Assembly (NCBI GenBank): GCA_024196135.1
Contig: JAMQCK010000040.1
Location: 1-64,000, forward strand
Reading direction: 5' to 3'
Source: Pleurotus ostreatus/Saccharomyces cerevisiae fusant
Taxonomy: Eukaryota > Opisthokonta
DNA: 64,000 bases
The position numbers and the translations under genes were made by a program. Shown piece after piece: positions 9,801 through 23,315 of the stretch (its first letter is position 1; the number at the start of each line of letters is the position of its first letter). The notes under the pieces are model-generated. The model was not told where the DNA came from. It did no database searches and saw only the letters and a program-made list of their open reading frames with translations.

Positions 9801-12170
9801 GTTGGACTCGGATGTGACGGCCATCACTCTCGACGATGACTTGCAACAATGGGTCAGTTCGCTCACTATTTTACTTGTGTTCATACACTCATACCGTTGT
9901 AGGTGCCCAAAGAGAAACTTCTAACCGCCTTCGAGCGCCGGTTGGTCGACGTCACGAACAAGGTCGGCGTGGACATCAATCGCGCTGTGACGGACCCGTA
10001 CTATCAGCATCTGTTACCATTCGTATGTGGCTTGGGTCCTCGTAAAGCGCAGGCGCTGGTCAAGAAGATATCTGCAATGGTGCGTTTTCCATCTGCAGAC
10101 GTTGATCTCCCTTTGCTGACATTCGCCCAGGGCGGAAGCTTGACCAACAGGGAGCAGTTTATCAAGAAGGGCCTTCTGACGACCAGGATCTTCTTGAACG
10201 CTGCAGGATTCCTCCGCATCAATGTCAACGACATGACATCGTCCGCGTCCAAGAAGCGCGCGCAGATGATGGACGTTGACGAGGAGCTGGCGAGCGACCC
10301 CTTGGACAACACGCGCATACATCCCGAAGACTACGAGCTCGCGCGCAAGATGGCTGCCGATGCACTCGAGTACGACGAGGAGGATCTGCATGACGTTCAC
10401 CCCTCACATGTTGTCTCCGTTCTCATGAAGGAACCAGATCGTCAGAACAAGCTCAACGATCTCAACCTGGTCGACTTCGCGATCAGCTTGCTTGAGGCGA
10501 ACAACGAGCCCAAGAGGCATACGCTCGGCATGATTCGCAGCGAGCTCGTCAACCCCTTCTGCGAGTACCGGGATCCTTTCCCGCTTTTGGAGGCGTGGGA
10601 CGTCCTGACGATGTTGAGCGGCGAGACATACAAGACGCTCCGCCGTGGTCTCATTGTGTCGGCTGCTGTCATGCGCATACAACCCGGCAAGGCTACGCTC
10701 AGGCTGGACTCTGGAGTCGAGGCGTACGTGACCGAAGAGTACGCCGCAGATCGCCCTGGACGAATCGACGCCGCGCTGCAGAAAGGACAGATCGTCTCCG
10801 CCGTTGTTATCGAGCACAAGTTCGACATCGCCAACGACTCGCTGATGCTCGAGTTGTCCACCCGCCCTATGGACTTGGCCCCAGGCGACGAGCAGTTCCG
10901 CAAGGTCAAGCCCGACATGCATTGGGACGACAACCGGGAGGACAAGGACAAGGACATCTTGGAGCGCAGGAAGCGGGCTGAGGAGCGGAAGACGCGCCGT
11001 GTTGTCAAGCATCCGGACTTCCACAACTTCAACAGCAAGCAGGCGGAGGAGTATCTGGAGAACCAGAACCGCGGTGATGTCGTGATCCGTCCGTCCTCGA
11101 AGGGCACGAATCACCTCGCGGTGACCTGGAAGGTTGACGATGGCCTGTACCAGCACATCAGTGAGTGGATGAGATTGCCAAGTTCCACAATCATTGACGT
11201 GTTCCGCAGACGTTATGGAACCCAACGCAGACGCTGCTGGGACGGGCGTTAGCAACCAGCTCATCGTCGACCCCACCCATGTGTACTCCGACCTAGACGA
11301 GCTTATCGTCAACCATGTTCAGGCGATGGCCCGCCGTGTCGACGACCTGATGGCGCATGAACGCTTCAAGAAGGGCCCCGAGGACGAGCTTCGTAAGCCA
11401 CTGTGCCGCTTCCCCGTGCTTTGTCTAATTCATCACCACAGATCTATACCTCAAACAGCAGCTGGCGGCAAACCCGAAGCGTAGTATGTATGGGTTCACG
11501 TTGAATCGCAAAAAGCCTGGACATTTCAATCTTTGCTTCTTGGCGAGTAAAGGGTCCACCGTGCAGTCATGGGTGAGCCTCAATTGCTTGAGGGTTTGTG
11601 AACGTACTCATGTCATTTAGCCCGTTCGTGTCGCGCCGGAGGCATACTATCTCTTTGATGCAGCAGCTGTCGGTGTCTCCGAGCTTTGCGATGCTTTCAA
11701 AGTCCGGTGAGTACCTACACGTATCTTTGTTGTCCGCGTGCTCATGTACCTGCAGTCATCTCCACGAATCACAAAACCTTGCCAACGGCGGCAAGACACC
11801 CTACCCTGGTGCTGGTGGTCGTACCCCAGCACGCGGACACGCAACACCAGGACATATGACAAGTCGCGGTCGCACACCCAACCCCTACGCAGGAGGTGTA
11901 ACACCTCGACCTCCACCGCCAGGCGGCGTCACGCCCAGACCTCCGCCACCACCCAATGTCTTCCCCGGCGGGCCTGCTCCTCCACCCAACGCTTTCGGCG
12001 CCCCTCCTATGCCGACAGCTCCCGGCTTCAATGGCGGATGGGGAGCAGTGCCACCAGCACCATCTGGTGGTATGGGACCGGCGGGCATGAATCCTCAGCG
12101 TGCTGCTATGCTCCAACAAGCAGGCGGTGCAGGAGGATGGGGTGGAGGCAGCGGTGGTTGGGGACAATGA
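6811..12170 (+). CDS. SPT6: Transcription elongation factor / histone chaperone Spt6
   Basis: Spt6 travels with RNA polymerase II in the nucleus and restores nucleosomes. Thirteen exons fit: 6811-7105, 7160-7568, 7621-7732, 7785-8525, 8574-8891, 8943-9275, 9322-9852, 9903-10079, 10131-11160, 11210-11392, 11442-11572, 11621-11706, 11756-12170. They sum to 4,761 nt, 1,586 residues, a usual Spt6 length. In order: a very acidic N-terminus with a basic patch; the helical core; an RNase H-like YqgF domain from about 775; a helix-hairpin-helix (GLGPRKAQALVKK, about 955); an S1 domain (about 1140-1215); tandem SH2 domains (about 1270-1465); and a Gly/Pro tail with GRTP-type motifs. The introns at 8526-8573 (48 nt) and 10080-10130 (51 nt) are in frame and stop-free, so retention would add residues without breaking the frame. 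Confidence 0.95.
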
Positions 12171-12680
12171 GCTCGGGTTTATGTTGCTATCTATTCCTTA
12201 CATTACATTACTGTAGTCGTTGTATCACATAGGACTTGCGTATACTCTTCGCTATCACGCTGCACAAGCTTGCACAAGCGTTTGTATCCGACAAAGGAGG
12301 GTCTGGCGCTGTGGCTGGGCCCTTCCTGGTCACTGCGCTGCTTAGTCAGCTGGGTTGTTTAAACTCCGAAAGGCAATTGCCGGAGAAAACACAAAGTGAG
12401 CTGCCCATCATCTCATCTTATCTCCAACCCTCATCTCAAAAAGGTTCGCCACCCTACTTCTGCTCGCGTCTTCCCCGTGCGCTGACTCTCCTCGTGTTTT
12501 GTAGCCAAAAAGATATAAAAGCCCAAATTTTATATTTCGGTGGTTGATCTCGTCTTTCTGTGAGCCCTTTCACAGCCCAAACCCGCCACTCGAGCGCTGA
12601 CCATCGCCACAGTCCCAGAAAAGTCCATAAAGCAGTAACGACCAGAAAACACTAAATCCCCTTCGAAAACAACCATCGAT
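12171..12680 (+). promoter_or_regulatory. SPT6-PAB1 intergenic region with TATA box
   Basis: The string ATATAAAA lies at 12513-12520, about 160 bases before the PAB1 start, followed by a C/A-rich leader. This suits a highly expressed gene. The first part is presumably the SPT6 3' UTR. Confidence 0.6.
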
Positions 12681-14732
<2,052 letters not shown>

Positions 14733-15465
14733 GCATCCGTCTGAGGTACCGTTCCGGATGTCGACGCTCGCGAGCGCGCGGCGCATCCCCTTCCACTCTT
14801 TTGGTTTACCTGTACCAGTATTCCGTCTCCCGTGTATGTGTCTGCATGTGTCCGCGAGTTGATCATCGACGACCTGGTCATCGCCTGTACTCACCGATTT
14901 TCTGTGTACTTTTATCACGCGGTGCCTAGCGCAGAGTGCCGTCGTGGTTTGTTTTCGTAGGGTAGAGGTTCGGTCGTGCCTTTATGTCACTTGGAAGGAA
15001 TAAGATGATTCAACTACTTCTCTTTCATCCTTTGTCTGATCGTGTGATGAGACTATGGCTGCCCGTAGTGCTGAATAGGCCTATGTCTACAGCGTAGGAC
15101 TCGACGGCGTATTCGCACGCCTTTCAAAGCGGGATGGCCTAAGCGAAATCACGTATAGCGTAGGTTCTGGCAAGAAAAATCACGGCCGCGCTTCCACGCC
15201 GCGCAATTTATCTTGGAGAAGTTCCAGCTATCTGACGTGAACTTACCGAGCCTCTCGTTATTACTCTGGCCTCTCAGATGGCCTCGGAAAGTGCTGAGGA
15301 ATAGAGAGCATCACTTTTTCGGCCATTGCCGATTAGGGCGGCAAGTCGGGTCAGAACCTCCGCCACGTCCGTCGCCCGCAAGATCAGAAACGTGAAGTTC
15401 GACTTGCAGGCTGTGACGCGCTACAGCAGCTCATTCGTAGCGAAAGCGCTGCCCTTGTGTGAACG
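14733..15465. other. Intergenic between PAB1 and the deaminase gene
   Basis: This holds the PAB1 3' UTR (T-rich after 14800) and the upstream region of the next gene. I saw no gene and no distinct element. Confidence 0.5.
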
Positions 15466-16040
15466 ATGTCTGCCGATGCTCAAGGTGAGATCACAGCTGG
15501 TGAGGGCTTGCGACTCGGTACCAACTCTTGTTGCCAGATCTAAACCTTATGCGCCTCGCCCTGGCTGAGGCGGCTCGGTGCGAGCCTACACCTACCGCGT
15601 TCTGCGTTGGATGCGTCCTGGCGTACAGGGACCCGTCTAGCAATGAACCGACTGTACTGGCTACTGGCTACTCGAGAGAACTCCCGGGCAATACGCACGC
15701 GGAGGCCAACGCCTTGACAAAACTTCGCGCGCTGACTCCGACGGAATTTGCGGCGCGCCTACCTTCGTTCGACCCATCCAAGGCGTCAGTAGACGACATT
15801 CTGCGACAAGTCGACGTATACACGACCTTGGAACCTTGCTCAATCCGTACATCCGGGCTCGCGCCGTGCGCGGACGCGCTCATCGCCGCTGGCGTACGAC
15901 GCTGCTTCATCGGTGTCGGCGAGCCGGACGACTTCGTGCAGTGCGAGGGCGCGCGCAAGCTGAAGGACGCCGGAGTTGAGATCGTGTGGCTGAAGGGAAT
16001 GGAAGAAGAATGCCTGTCCGCAGCGCGCCGGGGGCATTGA
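15466..16040 (+). CDS. Cytidine/deoxycytidylate-type deaminase, Rib2 C-terminal-like
   Basis: Two exons, 15466-15484 and 15538-16040, give 173 residues beginning MSADAQDLNLMRLALAEA. The fold's zinc motifs are present: an HAE (in NTHAEANAL) and PCSIRTSGLAPC. The PCSxRxSG form resembles the deaminase domain of fungal Rib2 (DRAP deaminase, riboflavin pathway), which removes an amino group from a pyrimidine intermediate. In yeast Rib2 that domain is fused to a pseudouridine synthase; here it stands alone. Another small-molecule nucleobase deaminase is possible. The first exon carries only six full codons. Confidence 0.75.
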
Positions 16041-16725
16041 AATGGCGAGAAGTAAAATCACGCGAAGTGTATGTACCGTCTGGTTCCGGTCTCCATCCGC
16101 GCGGTGGAAGTTTGCAGGCTGATTTGTAGGCCCCTTGCGCTTGGCTATGACAGGGAAGGTCGGGGTTGTGCCGCCGTTGGGGGTGGGGGGAGTACCAAAA
16201 GTTCGTCATTGTGCCCCATCAGACGACTTTTCCAACTGAATGACAGCCAGGGTCCCCGCACCGTCTCCCCCCGTCTAGAACGTCGGGGAGCGTGCCCGCG
16301 CGCGGCCCATTCGCACCCTCCCGGCCGAGGGAGGCGCAGGCGCACGCGATGCGCGGGTTATCGCTATCTAATCTGATTTGCAACTGTGTTATCCGATATG
16401 ATGCGATCTAATCAGATGACACGATGTTGTGCGCCGCCCGTCAGCGCTGCCCACTCGCCTCAGAATTCGTACGTTCCTCGCGCGCACACTTTCATCCTCC
16501 CGATCCCGGAACAGGCGTGCCGATTTTCCACGACCGGCTCCACTCTAGATCTCGCCAAATATCGCGAGGACCGCATGTCTCGTTCCCTGCACGCGTCTTG
16601 GCGGGACCGATATAAAAGCACCGTCTGCCCCTAACCCGCCGGCTCTCTCTCACTCCCCCATCTGGTCCCCGCTTCCCGCCAAGCACATCACCGCCTATCC
16701 TCCCTTCCTTTTTGCCTGCTCGCCC
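16041..16725 (+). promoter_or_regulatory. Upstream region of the ornithine monooxygenase gene: GATA-type sites and TATA box
   Basis: Three near-matches to ATCWGATAA, the site bound by fungal iron-responsive GATA repressors (SRE/Urbs1/Sre1 type), lie within 49 bp: ATCTGATTT (16371-16379), the reverse complement of TTATCCGAT (16389-16397) and ATCAGATGA (16411-16419). None is perfect. A TATA box TATAAAAG lies at 16611-16618, about 110 bases before the ATG. The spacing and the target gene fit iron repression; this is inferred. Confidence 0.55.
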
Positions 16726-18574
16726 ATGTCGGAAGTCTACGATCTCATCGGCCTCGGATACGGCCCCGCCAACGTCGCCATCGGCGGCGCGCTCGTCGAG
16801 CGATGGGAGAAGGACAAGGTGCCGTGCTCGCCGTTCGTCGTTCCCCACCCCCGACTTACCTCCACCTCGCCAGACGGTTCCCCAGCCCAGCACGATCAAA
16901 AAGGTCCTCTTCGTCGAGAAGCAGGACAAGTTCCGGTGGCATCCTGGCATGCTGCTGCCCGACGCGCGCATGCAGATTAGGTGCGTTCCTATTCATACAG
17001 AGTTCATCTTCGTCATCTGATGACCCGCCGTATTCTAGCTACCTCAAAGACCTGGCCACGCTCCGGAACCCGTCCTCGCCCATCACCTTCCTCTCTTATC
17101 TGCACGCCCACGGCCGTCTGCTGAACTTCATCAACCGCGGCTGCATCATCCCGACGCGGAAGGAGTTCGCGGACTACCTCGGCTGGGTCGCGCAGTACGT
17201 CCAGGATCGCGGCGTCGAAGTCAAGTACGGGCACGAGGTCATCGGTTTGGAGGAGGCGCCTGACGGCCTCATCGACGTGCGCGTTCGCGCCATCGCGACG
17301 GGCGAGACGATCGTCCTCAAAGCCAGTACGTCACTACGCCTCCTTAATTTTACTTCCGCGGAGACTGATCGTGTTTTCCAGAGGATGTGGTGATCTCCCC
17401 GGGCGGCTCCCCGCGCCTCCCTGACTGCGTCAAGCCCGTCTTCGACCACCCGAACATCATCCACAGCTCGTCCTACATGGCCGATATCAACAACATCCTC
17501 GGCAAGCTGAAGGAGCAGGGCGAGCGTCCGCTCACGATCGGTGTCATTGGCGCTGGCCAGTCAGCCGCGGAGATCCTGCTGGAGCTTCGCAATCGCCTGA
17601 GCTCCATTCCGTCTGGCTCTGGTCGTCATCAGGTCAAGATGGTTATGCGCCGCGGCGCCCTGCGTCCCAGTGACGATAGCCCCTTCACGAATGAGATCTT
17701 CGATCCCGAATGTCAGTCAACCTGTTTACTGCATCTGTAACGATCTCTGACGTGTCCAACAGCCACGGGAGCATGGTACGAGACTTCGAACCCCGAGATT
17801 CGCAAGTCTCGCCTGCAGGAGTACAAAAGCACGAACTACAGTGTCGTCAACCCGCGCACCCTCGATTCGGTAAGCTTCCGCGACATTCGCAGGTTACCTG
17901 CCATTTCTGACACTAGCATACAGGTTTATGACGCGGTCTATGATCAAAAGGTGGACGACGCGATCGCCGCGCGTCCGAACGGCGTTCAGGCGACGAGCCC
18001 GCGCGTGACGCTGCTTCCCTACTCCCACATCCTCTCCCTCAACACGCCACCCTCTGCCCCTCTGTCGCTCGTCATCCAGCACACCATCTCGCGCACCGTC
18101 AGCGAAGAGTCGTTTGACGCGATCATCTGCGCGACTGGATACCAGCGCTCGGGATGGGTCGACTTGCTCAAGGCGTCTGGTCTCGGCAAGCGCTTCGGTC
18201 TGGATGCCAGCGCAGAGGCCGTCCAGCTGATGCCCTCGTCGTCTATCGCGACTTCGCCGCTTACCTCGCCGACCTCGCCTCCCGGCCTCGCGACGTCCTC
18301 CATATCCTCGCCGAGCAGCAGCGCGGGGCCGAGCACGCCCGTCATGAGCGCGTCGACGTTCCTGGATGCCGACATGCAGCCGCGCAAGATGTACATCTCG
18401 CGGAATTACCGCCTCTTGCCCGTCGAGGAGCAGGGGAAGGAGCAGGGCAAGAGCGCCTTCCAGGGCCGCATCTACCTGCAGGGCGTCGAGGAGGCGACGC
18501 ACGGCTTGAGCGACTCGCTGTTGAGTGTGTTGGGTGTCCGTGCTGGGGAGGTTGTGGGTGACATGTACGCGTGA
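16726..18574 (+). CDS. L-ornithine N5-monooxygenase (siderophore biosynthesis)
   Basis: This FAD- and NADPH-dependent enzyme hydroxylates ornithine at N5, the first step of hydroxamate siderophore synthesis. Exons 16726-16818, 16886-16980, 17039-17325, 17382-17711, 17763-17869 and 17924-18574 join to 520 residues. FAD-binding [12 protein letters not shown] is at residues 9-20; [14 protein letters not shown] and [12 protein letters not shown] follow and are typical of SidA. NADPH-binding [11 protein letters not shown] is near 210, TNYSVVNP near 290 and the ATGY motif near 375. A Ser/Pro/Thr-rich insertion sits before the last 60 residues. The first intron's donor (GTGCCG) is weak, so the exon 1/2 join is the least certain. 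No peptide synthetase or transporter is adjacent; neighbours are a deaminase and an F-box gene. Confidence 0.93.
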
Positions 18575-18917
18575 ACGGGCAGGCCGTTCACATACTATCA
18601 AATGTATATTCTGGACTAGCTATAATGGCGTATATATTGGGTCTATATTCTCTACAGCTATAAAACAGAGAGTTCCTTGCCACTGTCTGCCGCTGTTCGT
18701 TGTTGTGATCTGCAGGATACCACAAAGGGTCACGGAGAAATTGGTTCCGCGAATAAGCACCGGTCCGGGGTCCGAATGGCTCCCTCCGCATCGCGCCCAC
18801 TGATCAGCACATGTGCCCGGCTTGCCATCTCCCACGACGGACGTAACTCGTGGTAGCGGCAAGCGACACAAATTCGCTCCCTCGCCTTTCCCCATCTCCC
18901 ACCAGCGACACTCAACG
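18575..18917. other. Intergenic, short
   Basis: It carries the monooxygenase 3' UTR and the leader of the next gene. Nothing else was seen. Confidence 0.45.
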
Positions 18918-21137
18918 ATGGACAGAAAGAGCGTGACGATGGCCAGCGACGGCGAGATTGCCCAGACGCCACTGGAACTGCAGATGGGTGAGTGCTGATC
19001 TCACGCATAGGCGCTCTATGCTGAACTTCCCCCAGCGATGGGCGAGGCCCTCGAGCATCAGTATGAAGCTGAGGAGCTTCACAAGATAGAAGGGGTTCAT
19101 CCCTCGCCTACGCCTGGTGCGCTCACCTTGTATCGGCTGCGCCACCCGAAGGCGAAACAAGGCGCCAGGTCGACCGATGTTCGCATCGAGCTCACGCGCC
19201 AGGAGCGTGTCGACCTCTGTACTACTATCTTCGAAGAGGGGAAGCGATTCCACCACGACACCTTCTCCGCCAGCGACGTGGACCCCCTCCCCATCGGCCG
19301 CAGCCCCGCGTACATCAGCCCATCCACCAAGTTCCGCATGCTCGAGGCGATCTCGTCCGCGGAGACGCACCTCAGGCTCATCGACTCCTACAACCTCACC
19401 GGGCTGCCCTCCCACCTCGCCATCTACCTGGCGCAGCACCGCCGGGCGGTCGAAGCGTACATCGACCGCCGCCGACACCACCTGGCGCCTATCCGCGCGC
19501 TCCCCGTCGAAATCCTCCTGCAGATCTTCACCCTCGCGCGCGCGACCCTCGGTACCCGCAATGCTAGCCTCATCAATGATACCTCCCAAGCGCTACCCTT
19601 CGCCCGCGTCTGCCGCCACTGGCGTGACGTGTGTCTACACAATGGTAGCCTCTGGTCCTCTATCGATCTGCACGTCCCCGATCTTGTCAAAGGGATGACA
19701 TTCGGGAACGAGCGGGTGGACAGGTTGCATTCTATGACCCGTCGGCAGGATGGCATGTTCAACGTGATTCACGAGGACGTGCACTTGAAGCCCGGGGTCG
19801 AGGATCAGCGCGGCTGGGCCACAATATACCGCGCTGAACTCCTTCTGGGAATTCATCTGTGTTACTCCGGTTCTTCACCGCTTACGATCCGCCTCAGTGG
19901 CGACTTGCCGATCCACGGGCAGAAGGCGGAACTCAGCGATACCTTGAAGCGACTGTCGACCTTGATGGCCCGACTTGCTGAACATTCTTTCCGATGGAGA
20001 AACGTGAGCATTGATGGTACGCTACTGGACTGCCTGCCGATAGCTCGAGGACCGTTCCCTGTTCTCGAGTCTTTGAGGCTAGGCCGAGTGTCGTGGCGCG
20101 ACCATAATTTCTCGAAACCGTTCTTGAGCGCGGGCAAACTGCGCTCCTTTGCAGGAGTCACTCTCTTCCCCCCAGGTATAGGTATTCCTTGGGCTCAGCT
20201 GCACGATATACGACTCGAAGGCGGCATCAACCCGATACTGGAGACCTTGGCCGTCTGCGATAATCTCAAGGTTTGCACGATCGCGAGGGTGAATAAACGC
20301 TTCTCTGGATACCCCCTGCCGGAGCGCACGCCGGCCCTCGATATTCACACCTTGCGCTTCGTGCAAGCGCGCTCGCCCGAAGAGGGCAACCCGGACGCCC
20401 TCAGTATGATGTTCCAAGTCCTGCGCCTCCCCCGCTTGGAGGCCCTCGAGGTCCACACGAGCGAGGTGCCCGGTAAACGCTTCCGCTGGTGCCCCGACGA
20501 GCTGGCGGACATGCTCGGCGCGTCGCAGTGCCTGATAACGCGCCTGTCGCTCAGCGGCGTCTCGATCACGCTGAACGAGCTCTGCGACCTCTCGTTCTAT
20601 ATGCCGACGCTCGAGACGCTGAGCATCGTCGAGTACCGGCACGACGACAAGCGGCTCATCGACGAGGACTTCTTCGCGCGCATGGCGGACGTGAAGTTTC
20701 CCCGCCTGCGCCACCTGGCGCTCGATGGGCGCATGCGCGTGCAGGACGACAATGTCATCCCGGCGATGGTCGAGGCGCGCGACCTGCGCGCGCGGCTGAT
20801 GCCGCAGGGGTACTGCGCGCTCGAGAGCTTCAGCATCATGCTGAGACGGCGCTATGCTCTGCATCGGCGTGCGCTGGTGCGCCTGCATGCGACGCTGCGG
20901 GAGGGCTTCTTCGAGCGGTGGGCGCCTCCGCCGTCGCTGTACCAGCGGCCTGTGATGTCGAATCATGATCCTGCTGCGGTGGCGAGCACGGCTCACGCGC
21001 GGCGTGTGCGCCTGCTCGACGCGCTCGAGGACCTCAGCGCAACGGATGATGAGGAAGATAGTCAGGTATGTGAGATATGGGATCGTGCCGCAGCGATCTT
21101 TCTTTGACTCCGTTCTCAGGAAGTTGAGATTGTGTAG
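18918..21137 (+). CDS. F-box protein with leucine-rich C-terminal region
   Basis: Likely a substrate adaptor of an SCF ubiquitin ligase; the target is unknown. A 70-nt first exon (18918-18987) joins a long second exon (19036-21065). A GTATGT donor at 21066 and an acceptor at 21118-21119 give a short last exon ending TAG at 21137, for 705 residues. If that intron is retained, the frame runs to 21107 instead. The F-box (IRALPVEILLQIF) is near residues 171-186, followed by ARVCRHWRDVC. The rest is a long irregular leucine-rich array of the kind common in mushrooms. It does not share the MYASVQ first exon of the F-box genes further along. Confidence 0.82.
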
Positions 21138-21401
21138 GCATGGTCATGACCTCAGGTCGTCAGAGCTTGCCAGCATCACTCGTGTGTAATAGGTGCAGAT
21201 CCGTCTTTGATTGAAGGACCTTCTCCCGCTCGCTATACACGGTATACCCACCCTTGTTCCTTCCGCTATACGTGCTGCTCGGACTTGCTACTGTTGTACC
21301 TGTATGTAAGATTAGATGGATTTTCCCGGAATAGTTGTTTGTGATGAACTTGGAAATGATAGCAGGTTGAGGCGGTCGGTGAAGAGCAGTCTAAAGCAAG
21401 A

Positions 21402-22774
21402 TCATGTATAATGAGCCCGCTTTACAGCGTAGCTGATGTGCAATTGCATGGATAATCGTACAGGTGAGTGGTATAGGTCATGCTGAGCGTCCTGTATCAG
21501 ATCTCGCGCTTGTCGTTCAGGCATCCCGCAGTACAGGAACATCGGCAGTAACCCTGGCAGCAGAAGTTCATAATTCATCCACTGCAATTGGCCTACGGTC
21601 AGAGTTTCGGGATCTGGGGGCAGATCAGCGGCATGTCGAGAGCCAAGCGGATGGGCCGCATACCTTCGGGCCAGAAGCCCACGGGGATCTTCCCATCTTG
21701 CTTCACCACCTTGTCGAACTTCCCTGTTTGCGTGAGATGCTCGGAGTGGTGCGCGGGAACGGTCGGGTCGACGCCGAGCCGGCGGAGACACGCCTCGTAG
21801 GTTCTCCAGAAGTTCGTCCATCCATACACTGGCTGTGGGTCCCGGGAGAGCGACGTCGACGCGCGCCTATCCCTGTCGGCGACGCGCGGCGTCAGATCCG
21901 GCTCTATGAGCACGATAAGGCCCCCGGGGCGCAGCAGGCGCGCGCACTCGCGGATGAATTGCGGGTAGTCGACAAACTGTCTCACGGGTGCTCGTCAGTC
22001 CGTCAGCTGCGCCGTCGGAAGGCTGGGAGAAACACACTCCAGTGTGCACCGAGCGCGCGTGGATGAAGTCGAAGTAGCCGTCCGGGTAGGGCAGCGATGC
22101 CTGATTGCAATCGCAGAGCTCGAATCTAGAAGCCGCATTGTCGTCGTGGGCGACCCAGAGCATCAGAGGACAACATACGTGCAATTAGAAGGCACCTCTC
22201 TGCATGGCGCGCGGTCAGCAACGTAATGCGTAGCGTGGGGGGTGGCACTCGCCTAGGCTGTATCGGCGCGACATCAACGCCTATGACCTCTGCCGACGGG
22301 AACTCGTCCGCCATTTGGATGGCCCTGGGATTTGAGCTCAGTGCGCCACTCGATATGATCAGTCGCTAGTGCGGCTCACCACATGCCTCCCCCAGTGCCT
22401 ATGTCTAGGACTAATGGGGTTGCGATCAGTCCAAGAAGGAAACAAGGACAAAACCTTGAGCTTACTGCGTCGCTGAACGCCTGGCACGGGCCGCAGAACC
22501 TGGTGCACAGGACCAACATAATTCTTCCCATGGAAGACAAACTGAAGCATCCGGTGATGCAGTTCTGATCTCTGAGAAAATAGGGTGAGTTCTAGAACCG
22601 AGGAGCGTAAAAAGAAACGTTTCTTACCCGCACTTCATCGTCGTCGGCCGGTAGCATGTAAGTCGTGTTCATCTTGTTGAGCAAGCGCCCGTGAAGAGGG
22701 TAGAAGAATTCGCTGTCATCGTCGCCGACGGTATGCAGCTCCGGGGGCATGTAGTAGTGATGAGCGCCAGCCAT
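21402..22774 (-). CDS. Class I SAM-dependent methyltransferase (LaeA-like fold)
   Basis: Seven exons are read on the minus strand: 22774-22628, 22571-22466, 22410-22380, 22324 to about 22200, about 22132-22038, 21976-21664 and 21613-21402. Conserved pieces run in order: HGRLLNKMNTTYMLPAD, SELHHRMLQFVFHGKNYVGPVH, SAM motif I ILDIGTGGGMW, EVIGVDVAPIQPR, FELCDCNQASLPYPD, FDFIHARSVHTG, ARLLRPGGLIVLIEPDL and a C-terminal QDAQHDLY. This is the agaricomycete methyltransferase family of about 330 residues; the methyl acceptor is unknown. The third exon is only 31 nt and carries motif I. The join after VAPIQPRRVPP is unresolved: no single GT-AG choice reproduces the expected short link to FELCD, so either the product has extra residues there or the gene is damaged. 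Confidence 0.8.
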
Positions 22775-23315
22775 CGATCTTGTGAGGTGGAAAAATCAGG
22801 AAGACGTGCGCCGTGCAAACGAAACATCCCAAGGGGAGGGAGCGGCTTTGTGCTCATCACCTCCGCCTCCTTAAATACCACGGCCTGCCGCAATGGATGG
22901 TAACCATGAAAATGATAAAGTTTAGGCGCATTAGGATAGAGAGGGCCAGGAAAACGGACAAGACACGAAGGTTTGTGGTGCCTGCGGGACGGCGGGGGAA
23001 TGCGTTGTGAGAGAGTAAACCTTGTTGTTTGCGGACAGTCGTCATGTTGACGCCCGCTATAGATCAACAAGCGCTGGTCTGCTTCATTGCGAGTCAGATG
23101 AGGGTACAGCTGCTCACACCAGGTCGAGGCCACGTCGGACCGCGTCCATTGGATCTGTCCATCAGCTTCGGGAAACAAACGGAGAGCAGTGTATAGCACA
23201 GACTTAGGCTTGCAAGCAACGTGAATGGTTACTATCCGGCGCCTCCTGCAAACCGGAATGAATGAAGGACTGCATTGCTGGATTGACGTCAATGTGCACC
23301 CTACCATTTGACTTG
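22775..23315. other. Intergenic between methyltransferase and SPT8
   Basis: Upstream of the methyltransferase and downstream of SPT8, both on the minus strand. No supported gene or repeat was seen. Confidence 0.45.

Noticed and set aside
20079..20996. A 305-codon minus-strand frame opposite the F-box gene
   Set aside because: Antisense shadow of a GC-rich leucine-rich coding region, with Arg/His-rich composition and no motifs.
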